A stretch of 64,000 bases of DNA from Acidobacteriota bacterium (GTDB lineage: Bacteria > Acidobacteriota > Terriglobia > Terriglobales > Acidobacteriaceae), in assembly GCA_021780075.1 (NCBI GenBank), contig JAJXZL010000005.1, positions 1-64,000 of the forward strand. Direction: 5' to 3'. A program made the translations under genes and the position numbers. Under the pieces are notes generated by a model. It did not search any database. It worked only from the letters and a program-made list of their open reading frames with translations, and had not been told where the DNA came from. Shown here one piece after another: positions 56,862 through 64,000 of the stretch (the stretch's first letter is position 1; the number at the start of each line of letters is the position of its first letter).

Positions 56862-58076
56862 TCAGCGCGTTCGGAGGGATTGGGAAAGGGGCCGGTCAGA
56901 ATCGTTTCGTGACACGGCTTTGCTATCTTGCTGGTCTGCATCGATGGCCTCCGCGGCAATCAACAAATCCAGAACCGCACTCTGACGGGATGCATCAGCA
57001 AGATCAAACGGGCCCGCCCACCAGAAGCCAAAGTGGTTCGATTTGTCTCTATCGTTGTTCCATACACTGCGGGCATTGGCCCGGATAAAAGTCTCAAAGC
57101 GGCGATCGGGAGATACGCTATTCAGGATCATCAGATTGCGAACCAAAATCCCTTTGAACTGCGGAACATCCCCGCCCGAATGAGCTTCGCTTGTCTCGCG
57201 CAGAATGCCATTATGATCAGTGAGATGCTCGATGGCGGAAAGCGCGATGGATGCGGCAAGCTTTTCCAGTCCCGGGTCTGGAGAAGCTTTGTCGAGTTCC
57301 GCCAAGCCCCCCAGGATTACACCCTGATTGTAGGACCATGTATTTCCCCCGTTATTCCTGCAATGAGAGCGAACTGACAAATCCAAGCCGTCATTGACCA
57401 GATTGCTGCCGTTGATCATGCCAGAACTGAGAAACCAAGCCCATTCTTTGTGAGCCCATGCGAGGTCATCGCGGCGCTTCGCAGCATCGGGATTCCGGTT
57501 GGCAAGTGAAGCGGCCACAGCAAGAAAAAGCTCATTTTCGATTGCATTCTTCTCTTTCTTCTTTTTGCTCCACCAGACTCCGCCTCCACAGGTACTCGCA
57601 TCCCACCCCACCTGCATGTCGGAAAAGATCGAATCAGCCATGCGAAGATAGGCAGGATCGCGCGTAAGGTCGTACACGTCGATCCATGCCAGGGCCCACC
57701 AGCCTTCATCGTCATAATAGTTGTTGAGGAATCCAGGAGATCCATCGGGAGAGGCCTGAGCAGCATGAAGAGTATTCGCAAAGAGCGGCAGATATTGCAT
57801 GGAATGGTTAACGCGACTGAAATTTGCAAGGGCAGTAATCGCATTTGCGGAGTTCCACCATCCGGTCGTCCGATACAGCCCGCTGCTGGGCACATACCAC
57901 GACTGGAGAGCGTTGAGTGCCGCCTGGGCCCGCGCGCGATCAGAAGAACTTGAGGCGACATCGCTCTTGGCTGGCGTGGTAAACGCAAGGGTGGACGAGG
58001 TGCCTCCCAGGAGAACGAAGAGGAGTATCAGCCACGCAACTCTCCGAGAGCGCAGGTCCACAGTTGCTAAACGCAT
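56862..58076 (-). CDS. GH76 alpha-1,6-mannanase-like glycoside hydrolase
   Basis: A secreted 404-residue enzyme likely to act on alpha-1,6-mannan chains, as in fungal cell walls. A signal peptide (VAWLILLFVLLGGTSSTLAF) leads to an (alpha/alpha)6 barrel. The consecutive catalytic aspartates are in FLNNYYDDEGWWALAWIDVYD, and CGGGVWWSKKKKEKNAIENELFL is the other GH76 block. TWSYNQGVILGGLAEL is also typical. The ATG at 58074-58076 was chosen because the signal peptide begins there. It lies about 160 bases upstream of the GH16 gene in the same direction and could share a transcript. Confidence 0.87.
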   Translation of the reverse strand: MRLATVDLRSRRVAWLILLFVLLGGTSSTLAFTTPAKSDVASSSSDRARAQAALNALQSWYVPSSGLYRTTGWWNSANAITALANFSRVNHSMQYLPLFANTLHAAQASPDGSPGFLNNYYDDEGWWALAWIDVYDLTRDPAYLRMADSIFSDMQVGWDASTCGGGVWWSKKKKEKNAIENELFLAVAASLANRNPDAAKRRDDLAWAHKEWAWFLSSGMINGSNLVNDGLDLSVRSHCRNNGGNTWSYNQGVILGGLAELDKASPDPGLEKLAASIALSAIEHLTDHNGILRETSEAHSGGDVPQFKGILVRNLMILNSVSPDRRFETFIRANARSVWNNDRDKSNHFGFWWAGPFDLADASRQSAVLDLLIAAEAIDADQQDSKAVSRNDSDRPLSQSLRTR

Positions 58077-58183
58077 CGCTGCCGGATGGATGGATAACCC
58101 GGATTGGCAAAACGCCGGAAGCGCATCTCTCATGGCAAATTTGTCGAAAGGCCTGTGACATCCCAAGAGGGATGCCTGTCGCT

Positions 58184-58654
58184 CTACCTGGCCGCCGTCA
58201 ATGTTGCGACCGGTACCAGCATGTCTTCCTTGCGCATGACCAGGTTTGTGGCATTCATTGTGGCGAGCTCAAAGCCGTGCCCGTGCGTGATGGCGTCAGT
58301 GGGGCAGGCTTCAACACAGTAGCCGCAGAAGATACAGCGGTTGTAGTCGATGTTATAGACCTTAGCGTAGCGCTCAGAGGAGGAAATGCGGTTCTCCTCG
58401 GCGTTTTCTGCAGCCTCAATGTAGATGCAGTTCGACGGGCAGGCGGCTGCGCACAGAAAACAGGCTACACACTTTTCCAAGCCATTCTCGTCGCGTTGCA
58501 GTTCGTGCGCGCCGCGGAAGCGCTGCTGAAATATCGCCCCGCGCATGGGACCAGGCCCATCGGGGTAGTTCTCCACCTGCGTGGGTTCAAAAATCTCCCT
58601 GAAGGTGATGCTCATGCCTTTGGCAATGGCGGCGATGTTGCCCACAATCGACAT
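58184..58654 (-). CDS. nuoI: NADH-quinone oxidoreductase subunit I (NuoI), detached from the main nuo genes
   Basis: Carries two [4Fe-4S] clusters (N6a, N6b) in the complex I peripheral arm. The two cluster motifs are CVACFLCAAACPSNC and CIFCGYCVEACPTDA, a complete 8Fe ferredoxin-type set. The 156-residue size is normal. I chose the ATG at 58652-58654 (MSIVGNIAAIAKG) because a TATACT box lies six bases before it. An ATG at 58681 would add nine residues and bury that box in coding sequence. No other nuo gene is adjacent, although nuoA/nuoB are at the left end. Confidence 0.92.
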   Translation of the reverse strand: MSIVGNIAAIAKGMSITFREIFEPTQVENYPDGPGPMRGAIFQQRFRGAHELQRDENGLEKCVACFLCAAACPSNCIYIEAAENAEENRISSSERYAKVYNIDYNRCIFCGYCVEACPTDAITHGHGFELATMNATNLVMRKEDMLVPVATLTAAR

Positions 58655-58666
58655 GAGTTCAGTATA
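58655..58666 (-). promoter_or_regulatory. TATACT box six bases before the nuoI ATG
   Basis: On the minus strand TATACT (58661-58666) is followed by six bases and ATG at 58654. A transcript from it would start at the ATG, so nuoI may be leaderless. The position favours the downstream start codon. The -35 region is weak. Confidence 0.4.
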
Positions 58667-58774
58667 CGACGAATTTTTCATGGATTTACCGTGCGCAGGC
58701 GGCGTCAGGATCAGGACCGGGCACTGGATTCATCGCCAGCCACTAATATCTCGGGCTACCTGCCGCCTGCCTGC

Positions 58775-59677
58775 TCAACGCCTTGAGCCCGGCGGCCTGG
58801 ACTGGCCGCGGTTATCAGCCGGCGGAGTTGTCACTGGCCTGCGTTCGACCCGTGGCTTCACGAGTTCCTGACACAGCGGCGTATCCTGCCCAAGCGCGAG
58901 GCCTCGCAAGGCGTCCTGCGCACTGCAGAGGCGCAGCTTCATTGCATTCGTTTGCTTTTCATTCACCGGTTGGATCCTGTCTAGTCCGGTCCAGGGATCC
59001 AAATCGTATTGGTAAATATAGTCTTCCGCGGGCTTCAGTTTGCCGTAGTCGATATGGTTCCATGTGGCCACGAATTCACGTCCGTTGTCATCGGCCAGTA
59101 CGGCAAAAACCTGCGCCCACATGACTCCCGCGGGCGGGTTCGCGCTCCTGACTGCAATGCCCTGCCCACCACTCAGCCAGCGTGGCGTCCAGGCATGCTG
59201 CGTAACGTCGTAATGAAAGGAGGTGAAGTAGGTGGTTACCGCGCACTCGGCGCAGTTGTCGTAGAGAATCCCCGGCTCCTGTGGAGCGCTTGCTGCAAAG
59301 CGAAGCCAGCCAGACCAGCGCAGATTCACCCCCTTCAGCAGCGCCGTCACTGCGTGGTTGGTAAGCGAAACACTCCACACCGCAAAGGTGTCTGCATTCG
59401 CCGGAGCCTGCGGAGTGGCGCGAAGCGTGGTCACCACCAGCGCCGCGTCATACTCCACGCCGATCTCGCGTATGGCAGTCCATTTTTCGGCTTCCAGCGA
59501 GCGCGTGACCCACACCACCACATCCTGGTCCGTGGGCGAGTGAAAGTCGATCCAGCGAAAGGCACCCGGTGCCTGCTGCGCGCGCAGGGGAGATGCCGCC
59601 GCCAGCAGGAATACAACAATGCCCATGATGAGAACTCGATGAAAGCCACTCATGGTCTCAGGTATATCAGAAGGCAT
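58775..59677 (-). CDS. Exported protein of unknown function downstream of ubiD
   Basis: A hypothetical protein of about 300 residues with an N-terminal signal (VLIMGIVVFLLAAASPLRA). The mature part is beta-rich and tryptophan-rich (WIDFHSPTDQDVVVWVTRSL, NLRWSGWLRFAASAPQEPG). A CAEC pair (YDNCAECAVTTYFTSF) could bind metal or form a disulfide. The tail is basic and proline-rich. The start is uncertain: ATGs exist at 59680, 59677 and 59653. It begins about 10 bases after the UbiD stop in the same direction and is probably co-transcribed. Confidence 0.65.
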   Translation of the reverse strand: MPSDIPETMSGFHRVLIMGIVVFLLAAASPLRAQQAPGAFRWIDFHSPTDQDVVVWVTRSLEAEKWTAIREIGVEYDAALVVTTLRATPQAPANADTFAVWSVSLTNHAVTALLKGVNLRWSGWLRFAASAPQEPGILYDNCAECAVTTYFTSFHYDVTQHAWTPRWLSGGQGIAVRSANPPAGVMWAQVFAVLADDNGREFVATWNHIDYGKLKPAEDYIYQYDLDPWTGLDRIQPVNEKQTNAMKLRLCSAQDALRGLALGQDTPLCQELVKPRVERRPVTTPPADNRGQSRPPGSRR

Positions 59678-59688
59678 CATGCGCACTT

Positions 59689-61368
59689 TCACAGTCCCAG
59701 CTTCGCCCACATGGCATCTACTCGGGCTTTGGTCGCGCGATCCATTTCGATCATCGCGGGCCAGGGGCGGTTAAAGCCTTCAGCCTTCCACTTGCGCGTT
59801 GCATCGATCCCCATTTTTGATCCATAGTTGGGAAGCCGCGACGCGTGATCGAGCGAGTCTACAGGCCCCAGTGTGAACTGTATGTCGCGTTGCGGATCAA
59901 TGTTATTTGTCACGCGCAGCACCACTTCTCCCACGTTCTGCACGTCGCAGTCTTCGTCCACCACCACGATACACTTGGTAAACATTGCCTGCCCCAGCGA
60001 CCAGACGGCGTTCATCACCTTGCGCGCCTGGCCGGGATAGCTCTTGCGAATCGACACAATCATCAGGTTGTGGAACACACCCTCGACCGGCAGATGAATG
60101 TCCACTAGTTCCGGAATCTGCATTTTCATCGCCGGAAGAAAGATGCGCTCGACGGCCTTGCCCATCCACGCATCTTCCATGGGCGGTTTGCCCACGATGG
60201 TAGCGGCGTAGATGGGGTCTTTGCGATGCGTGATGCAGGTGAGGTGGAAGACCGGGTACTCGTCGGTCATCGTGTAGAAGCCGGTGTGGTCGCCGAACGG
60301 GCCCTCAGTGCGCAGCTCGCCCAATTCCACATAGCCTTCCAGGACGATTTCTGCGTGTGCGGGCACTTCAAGATCGACAGTTTCGCATTTGACGATTTCG
60401 ACCGGCTTGCCACGCAGGAAGCCGGCAATCATGAACTCCTCGACCTCCGGCGGCGCCGGAACAATGGCGGAGAAGGTCGTTGCCGGATCGGTGCCGATGG
60501 CCACGGCGACCTCAAGCCGCGAGCCTTTGAGTTTGCCGAGCGTCACCTGCGGCAGGCCGCCAATGGGGCCATCGGGAATGGCAACCGCGCCGCCCGCCGA
60601 CTCCGCCATTGCCGCCACTCGAGCTGTTCCTGGGCTGAAGGTTGCATCGCCTTCGGCCGTGGCCGCTGCGGCAATCCGCATGGCTTCGCGATAGTGCTCT
60701 GCCGCAACCTTTTGCCGCTGCCAGTGCATGCCCGTGGTCTGGCCGTCGAAGACCTGCATGCGATACATGCCGATGTTGCGTTTGCCGGTGCGCGGGTTTC
60801 GCGTATGCACGCAGGGCAGCGTAATGAAGGAACCGCCATCGTGCGGCCAACACTTGAGAATAGGAAATGCGCGCAGGTCAAAATTGTCGCGGAGGAGAAC
60901 CTCCTTGCAGGGCGCATCTTTGGCGCTTACCGTTTTTGGAAATGCGCTGGTGAGCGCGCCAAGTTGCGGCAGCATCTTCAGCTTGTCAAACAGGCCCTCG
61001 GGGGCCTTGAGGTTCATCAGGCCCTGGATGCGCTCAGCGATTTCGTCCAGCCGGTCCACGCCGAGAGCCATGGCCATGCGGCGCTCGTTTCCAAACTGGT
61101 TGATGAAGACCTTGTGGCCGGGATGCCCTTTCACGTTCTCAAACAATAGCGCCGGTCCGCCGGGGGCGTACTTCCCTTTTGTCTCGACGCTTTTGTCCGC
61201 GCCAATCTTCGACACTCGGTCGGTGATTTCCGTAATCTCCAACTCCGGCGAAACCTCTTCGCGGATGTGCTTAAGTTCGCCCTGCTTTTCCAGTGCCTTG
61301 ATCCAGTCGCGCAAATCGTCGTAAGCCAAGGAAGTATGCTCCGTGCGGTGGTCACCGTCCTTCCTCAT
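59689..61368 (-). CDS. UbiD-family decarboxylase
   Basis: A prenylated-FMN-dependent (de)carboxylase of 559 residues, related to 4-hydroxy-3-polyprenylbenzoate decarboxylase. Recognisable blocks are LRDWIKALEKQGELKHIREE at the start, then FPILKCWPHDGGSFITLPCV, NIGMYRMQVFDGQTTGMHW and EFMIAGFLRGKPVEIV. DLEVPAHAEIVLEGY and EGPFGDHTGFY follow; the last holds conserved acidic residues near the flavin. It is longer than E. coli UbiD (about 497). The ATG at 61366-61368 follows AAAGGA. No UbiX flavin prenyltransferase lies in the window. Confidence 0.92.
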   Translation of the reverse strand: MRKDGDHRTEHTSLAYDDLRDWIKALEKQGELKHIREEVSPELEITEITDRVSKIGADKSVETKGKYAPGGPALLFENVKGHPGHKVFINQFGNERRMAMALGVDRLDEIAERIQGLMNLKAPEGLFDKLKMLPQLGALTSAFPKTVSAKDAPCKEVLLRDNFDLRAFPILKCWPHDGGSFITLPCVHTRNPRTGKRNIGMYRMQVFDGQTTGMHWQRQKVAAEHYREAMRIAAAATAEGDATFSPGTARVAAMAESAGGAVAIPDGPIGGLPQVTLGKLKGSRLEVAVAIGTDPATTFSAIVPAPPEVEEFMIAGFLRGKPVEIVKCETVDLEVPAHAEIVLEGYVELGELRTEGPFGDHTGFYTMTDEYPVFHLTCITHRKDPIYAATIVGKPPMEDAWMGKAVERIFLPAMKMQIPELVDIHLPVEGVFHNLMIVSIRKSYPGQARKVMNAVWSLGQAMFTKCIVVVDEDCDVQNVGEVVLRVTNNIDPQRDIQFTLGPVDSLDHASRLPNYGSKMGIDATRKWKAEGFNRPWPAMIEMDRATKARVDAMWAKLGL

Positions 61369-61482
61369 ACTAAGTCCTTTGGCTACGATGAGGGGTATCA
61401 CGGTCGATGCCGCACCCGCTTCGGACGCAGATTTGCCTGGATGATTTGAACGTGAAAGATTGTGGGTGAGACCTGCGGCCGA

Positions 61483-62439
61483 TTACTCAGCCGATGGCAT
61501 CACTGGTTCGACTGCGTCCAGCGGGTAGCCGAGGCGTTTCCACTCGTCAAAGCCTCCACGCAGCGGGCGCACGCGCTCAATGCCCAACTTGTGGAGCGTC
61601 ATGGCGGTCTTGGCTGCTGTCGCCTCGCTGGGGCACGTGCAGTAGAGGACCACGTCGCGGTCGCGAGGAATCTCGTGACTGTGCGCGGCCAGCGCTTCCG
61701 GGGTGAAGTGGCGCGCGCCGGGCAGCGTGAACGGATCGGGTAGCAGTTCCAGCGGGTGCCGCAGATCCACGATGTAGACATCCTCGCCCGCATCGAGTTG
61801 CTGTTTCAGTTCCTCCGGTTCCAGGCGCGCATCCACCAGTTTCTTCAGGAAGCTCTGACGGCGATAAAGGCGGGCGAGGAAGAAGCCGGCAATGCCTAGG
61901 GCCAGCAGCACGCCCGAGAACTGGCCGGCCCAGTCCAGCAGGCTGGGATCGCGCTTGAGCGCATCGCCAAACAGCCTGCCCCCAGCGAGCATGCCACCCA
62001 CCCACAGCAGCGAGCCAATTCCGTCGAACAACAGGAACGGCCCGAAGGCCATGCCGTTCTCGCCCGCAACCGGAGGGGCCAGCGTGGCCAGTCCGGGCAC
62101 GAATTTGGCAATCATGAGGGTCACGGCGCGACGGCGGCCAAAGGAGTTCTGCGTGGTGCGCACGCAACTGGAGGGCTCCAGTGAGAGCTTGCACAGGATG
62201 CGCAGCATGTGATGGCCATACTTGCGCCCGATAAAGAACCAGACGCTGTCAGCCACCAGCGACGCGACCAGCCCAGCCACGAGCGCGAGGGCCATGCTGA
62301 TCTCGTGCTCGGCTGAGAGCGCTCCAGCTGCCAGAAGAACCGGCGCGGCTGGCAGCGGGATCCCAAGCTGCTCCACCAGAACCCAGGCGAACAAGAGCAG
62401 GTAGCCGTAAACCATCAGAATATGTGTGGGCAAAGCCAT
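61483..62439 (-). CDS. DedA-family membrane protein fused to a rhodanese domain
   Basis: A 318-residue fusion. The DedA (SNARE-associated) N-terminal part has the family motifs LGIPLPAAPVLLAAGALS and FGRRRAVTLMIAKFVPGLATLAPPVAGENGM, followed by a hydrophobic segment (GVLLALGIAGFFLARLY). From about residue 205 a rhodanese domain starts: DVYIVDLRHPLELLP, then VVLYCTCPSEATAAKTAMTL with the cysteine in the active-site loop position, and RPLRGGFDEWKRLGYP. DedA proteins act in membrane lipid homeostasis. The fused rhodanese suggests a cytoplasmic sulfur- or redox-linked activity. Both domains look complete. Confidence 0.88.
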   Translation of the reverse strand: MALPTHILMVYGYLLLFAWVLVEQLGIPLPAAPVLLAAGALSAEHEISMALALVAGLVASLVADSVWFFIGRKYGHHMLRILCKLSLEPSSCVRTTQNSFGRRRAVTLMIAKFVPGLATLAPPVAGENGMAFGPFLLFDGIGSLLWVGGMLAGGRLFGDALKRDPSLLDWAGQFSGVLLALGIAGFFLARLYRRQSFLKKLVDARLEPEELKQQLDAGEDVYIVDLRHPLELLPDPFTLPGARHFTPEALAAHSHEIPRDRDVVLYCTCPSEATAAKTAMTLHKLGIERVRPLRGGFDEWKRLGYPLDAVEPVMPSAE

Positions 62440-62611
62440 AAATGATACGTCCGTTCGCGCGCGATCTCGATTGAGCCGCCGGGCAGGCTGGCAAGCGGGT
62501 GCAGGCAGGCGGCTCGGGGGGTCTTACAGTATCGGATGATCCAGCGGCGTTTTCGTCGCAGACAATGAGGGATGTCGCTGTCGCTTCTCCCAAAATTGGG
62601 AATTCTTGACG

Positions 62612-63694
62612 CTACTTTTTTGCCGCAGCTGGCATACGCGCACCCGAAAAAATCTTCACGATATCTTTGGCAAGGCCGCCGGAGGCGATGGTGCCATCGA
62701 AGGCCGTAACCTTGCCCGAACCGAGGACGATCGAGGTTTTCTTGTCCGAAATAACGAAAGTGTGGACGTAGGTGAACAGGGGGCGGTCGATCTCGATAAA
62801 TAGATCAGCAACACGCGGGTCCTGCACGATGGTAAGCCCCAATTTGTCCCAGTCCTTCTGTTTTGCAAGAGCGCGATCGAGAGTATCGACGGTCAGAAAC
62901 GCAGTCTTGGAGCGAATGTAGATGGTTTTCGCGTTCTTGAGGAGCTGTTTGGGGTCGGTACCGGCAATGGCGGCACTCGATTGCGGAACCTCCGCGGCTT
63001 GCTGAGCGGGCATCCGGAGAGCGGCACCTGAGCCAAGAGCCACGCGTGGGCCCAAGTCGGGCAGACCAAGAACATTTTCAATGGGTACAGCAAATGCTGC
63101 AGTGCCCTTGCCACCGGTGATAATCCCGATTAAGGCACCATTGCGATCAACCAGGGCACCGCCACTGGCACCTGGCGCAACTGGCGCAGTAAATTGCAGC
63201 AGACGGAAGCCCGAGCCAGCACCAGGGACTTCGTCCGCAGGGCGGATAGCGGAAAGGATACCTTCCGTGGCTGACCAGGAGAAGCCATTCGCGTTGGTGA
63301 CGGCGTAAACAGGATCGCCCTGAGACAGTGTCTCTGTGTTTCCCGGGGAAAGCGCAGGAAGCGCGCCAGCGGTTATCTTGAGCGCAGCAACATCCCGGCG
63401 TTCATCAGCGCCGAGCAGCTCCACGCGGTCGAAGACGTCTCCGTTGGCCATGCGGACCTGAACTTCGGCCGCGCCTTTGATGGCGTGGAGCGCCGTGAGG
63501 ATGACGCCATCTTTCGAGACGATCACTCCGGTCGCAATAGAGTTCAGGCGACCAGTTCCCTCACCGGAGAGAATCATGACGGAAGCAGCTTTGGTGTGCT
63601 TGAAGATCGCCGTCGCATCGAGCGTGGGTGGGGCTTGCTGAGCAACCAAGAGAAGTGGGAGTGAGGCAAAGGCAGCAACGATGAAGGATTTCAT
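62612..63694 (-). CDS. Trypsin-like (S1C/HtrA-type) serine protease
   Basis: A predicted exported protease of 360 residues. A signal peptide (MKSFIVAAFASLPLLLVA) precedes the catalytic domain. The histidine is in VILTALHAIKGA, the aspartate in ERRDVAALKI and the serine in VAPGASGGALVDRNG. No PDZ domain follows, which sets it apart from classical DegP. The last 100 residues are another alpha/beta domain (TIVQDPRVADLFIEID). The ATG at 63692-63694 follows a TATAAT box by 12 bases, a short leader. Confidence 0.82.
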   Translation of the reverse strand: MKSFIVAAFASLPLLLVAQQAPPTLDATAIFKHTKAASVMILSGEGTGRLNSIATGVIVSKDGVILTALHAIKGAAEVQVRMANGDVFDRVELLGADERRDVAALKITAGALPALSPGNTETLSQGDPVYAVTNANGFSWSATEGILSAIRPADEVPGAGSGFRLLQFTAPVAPGASGGALVDRNGALIGIITGGKGTAAFAVPIENVLGLPDLGPRVALGSGAALRMPAQQAAEVPQSSAAIAGTDPKQLLKNAKTIYIRSKTAFLTVDTLDRALAKQKDWDKLGLTIVQDPRVADLFIEIDRPLFTYVHTFVISDKKTSIVLGSGKVTAFDGTIASGGLAKDIVKIFSGARMPAAAKK

Positions 63695-63706
63695 AAGTTG
63701 CTGGGG

Positions 63707-63715
63707 ATTATAGCA
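63707..63715 (-). promoter_or_regulatory. Extended -10 (TGCTATAAT) upstream of the protease gene
   Basis: On the minus strand TGC-TATAAT occupies 63715 to 63707. Transcription would start about six bases before the ATG, giving a very short leader. The -35 is weak, as usual for extended -10 promoters. Confidence 0.5.
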
Positions 63716-63813
63716 ATCGTAAGGTGTTCGCGGGCAATCAGGAATTCGCAGTGCAGAAGGAGCAAAAGGCCACCCGAAAGCGGCCTCTGGAGGAATCTCC
63801 TGCAAGCTTGAAC

Positions 63814-64000
63814 CTACCGAACGCCGGCCTCGGACGCCACCGGCGCAGTAGCTGCCTGGGCTTGCTCAGAACCTTTGCCTGCAAAGTAATTGCGGTCCCA
63901 AAGGTTCTTGTAGAACTCGCCGGTCAGCTCAGCGGCGCGTGGGCCAAAGGTGGGCCGGCCGCCCTCAAGAAAGAAGACCGTCACAAGGTTGCCCTGCGGC
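63814..64000 (-). CDS. C-terminus of a penicillin-binding-protein-like transpeptidase (cut at window edge)
   Basis: About 62 residues before the stop TAG at 63814-63816. NLVTVFFLEGGRPTFGPRAA then ELTGEFYKNLW resembles the last strand and helix of PBP2/FtsI transpeptidase domains (V-x-x-E-x-G with A-A-P-I-x-R-x-I). The active-site motifs lie outside the window, so the identification is tentative. It is followed by the protease gene in the same direction. Confidence 0.45.
   Translation of the reverse strand, partial: PQGNLVTVFFLEGGRPTFGPRAAELTGEFYKNLWDRNYFAGKGSEQAQAATAPVASEAGVR

Overview
The window looks like chromosomal DNA of an acidobacterium, most likely family Acidobacteriaceae (Terriglobales). 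This is inferred from the gene mix: a UPF0182 membrane protein, GH20/GH16/GH76 hydrolases, DUF4382 and IPT-repeat lipoproteins, a cytochrome c/TPR fusion and a fused E1 alpha-beta dehydrogenase. Base composition is moderately GC-rich. No phage, plasmid or CRISPR signature was seen. Both ends cut genes: nuoB on the left and a penicillin-binding-protein-like C-terminus on the right.

Layout. 1-7.4 kb: nuoA-nuoB, a pentaheme cytochrome with TPRs, a membrane SpoIIE-type phosphatase, a PD-(D/E)XK-like protein and a small cytochrome c. 7.4-11 kb: pncB, a PfkB sugar kinase and a methyltransferase. 11.2-13.1 kb: three tandem paralogous small proteins of unknown function, one of them truncated. 13.2-23.8 kb: housekeeping and envelope genes (CNNM/HlyC, an RND adaptor, DUF4097, acid phosphatase, gph, a beta-helix-like membrane protein, SDRs, AsmA). 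24-26 kb: uvrB, then a 253-bp inverted-repeat element wedged between convergent uvrB and the fused E1 gene. 28.6-30.3 kb: queC-queE-queD. 31.2-39.2 kb: an IS630-derived remnant, a GH39-like lipoprotein and two large lipoproteins. 39.5-46.7 kb: an exopolysaccharide cluster with three GT2 genes, a methyltransferase, a Wzx-type flippase and a GT2-NodB fusion. 46.9-49.7 kb: UPF0182. 49.7-51 kb: a gene-poor stretch with second copies of both mobile remnants. 51-58.1 kb: GH20, nagB-like, nagA, tRNA-Asp, GH16 and GH76. 58.2-64 kb: a detached nuoI, a hypothetical protein, UbiD, a DedA-rhodanese fusion, a trypsin-like protease and the PBP end.

How the genes work together. The 51-58 kb block could attack all three main polymers of fungal cell walls: chitin (GH20, NagA, NagB-like), beta-1,3-glucan (GH16) and alpha-1,6-mannan (GH76). 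The 39-47 kb block would build and export a surface polysaccharide. queC-E-D carries most of the preQ0 route. nuoA/nuoB and nuoI belong to one complex I but lie about 58 kb apart.

The less expected signals are: the three-paralog coiled-coil family; the inverted-repeat element that supplies the stop codons of both flanking genes; two IS630 derivatives with the same internal deletion; and a recurrent TANNNT box placed 6-7 bases before the ATG of genes that lack a Shine-Dalgarno, which suggests leaderless transcription.
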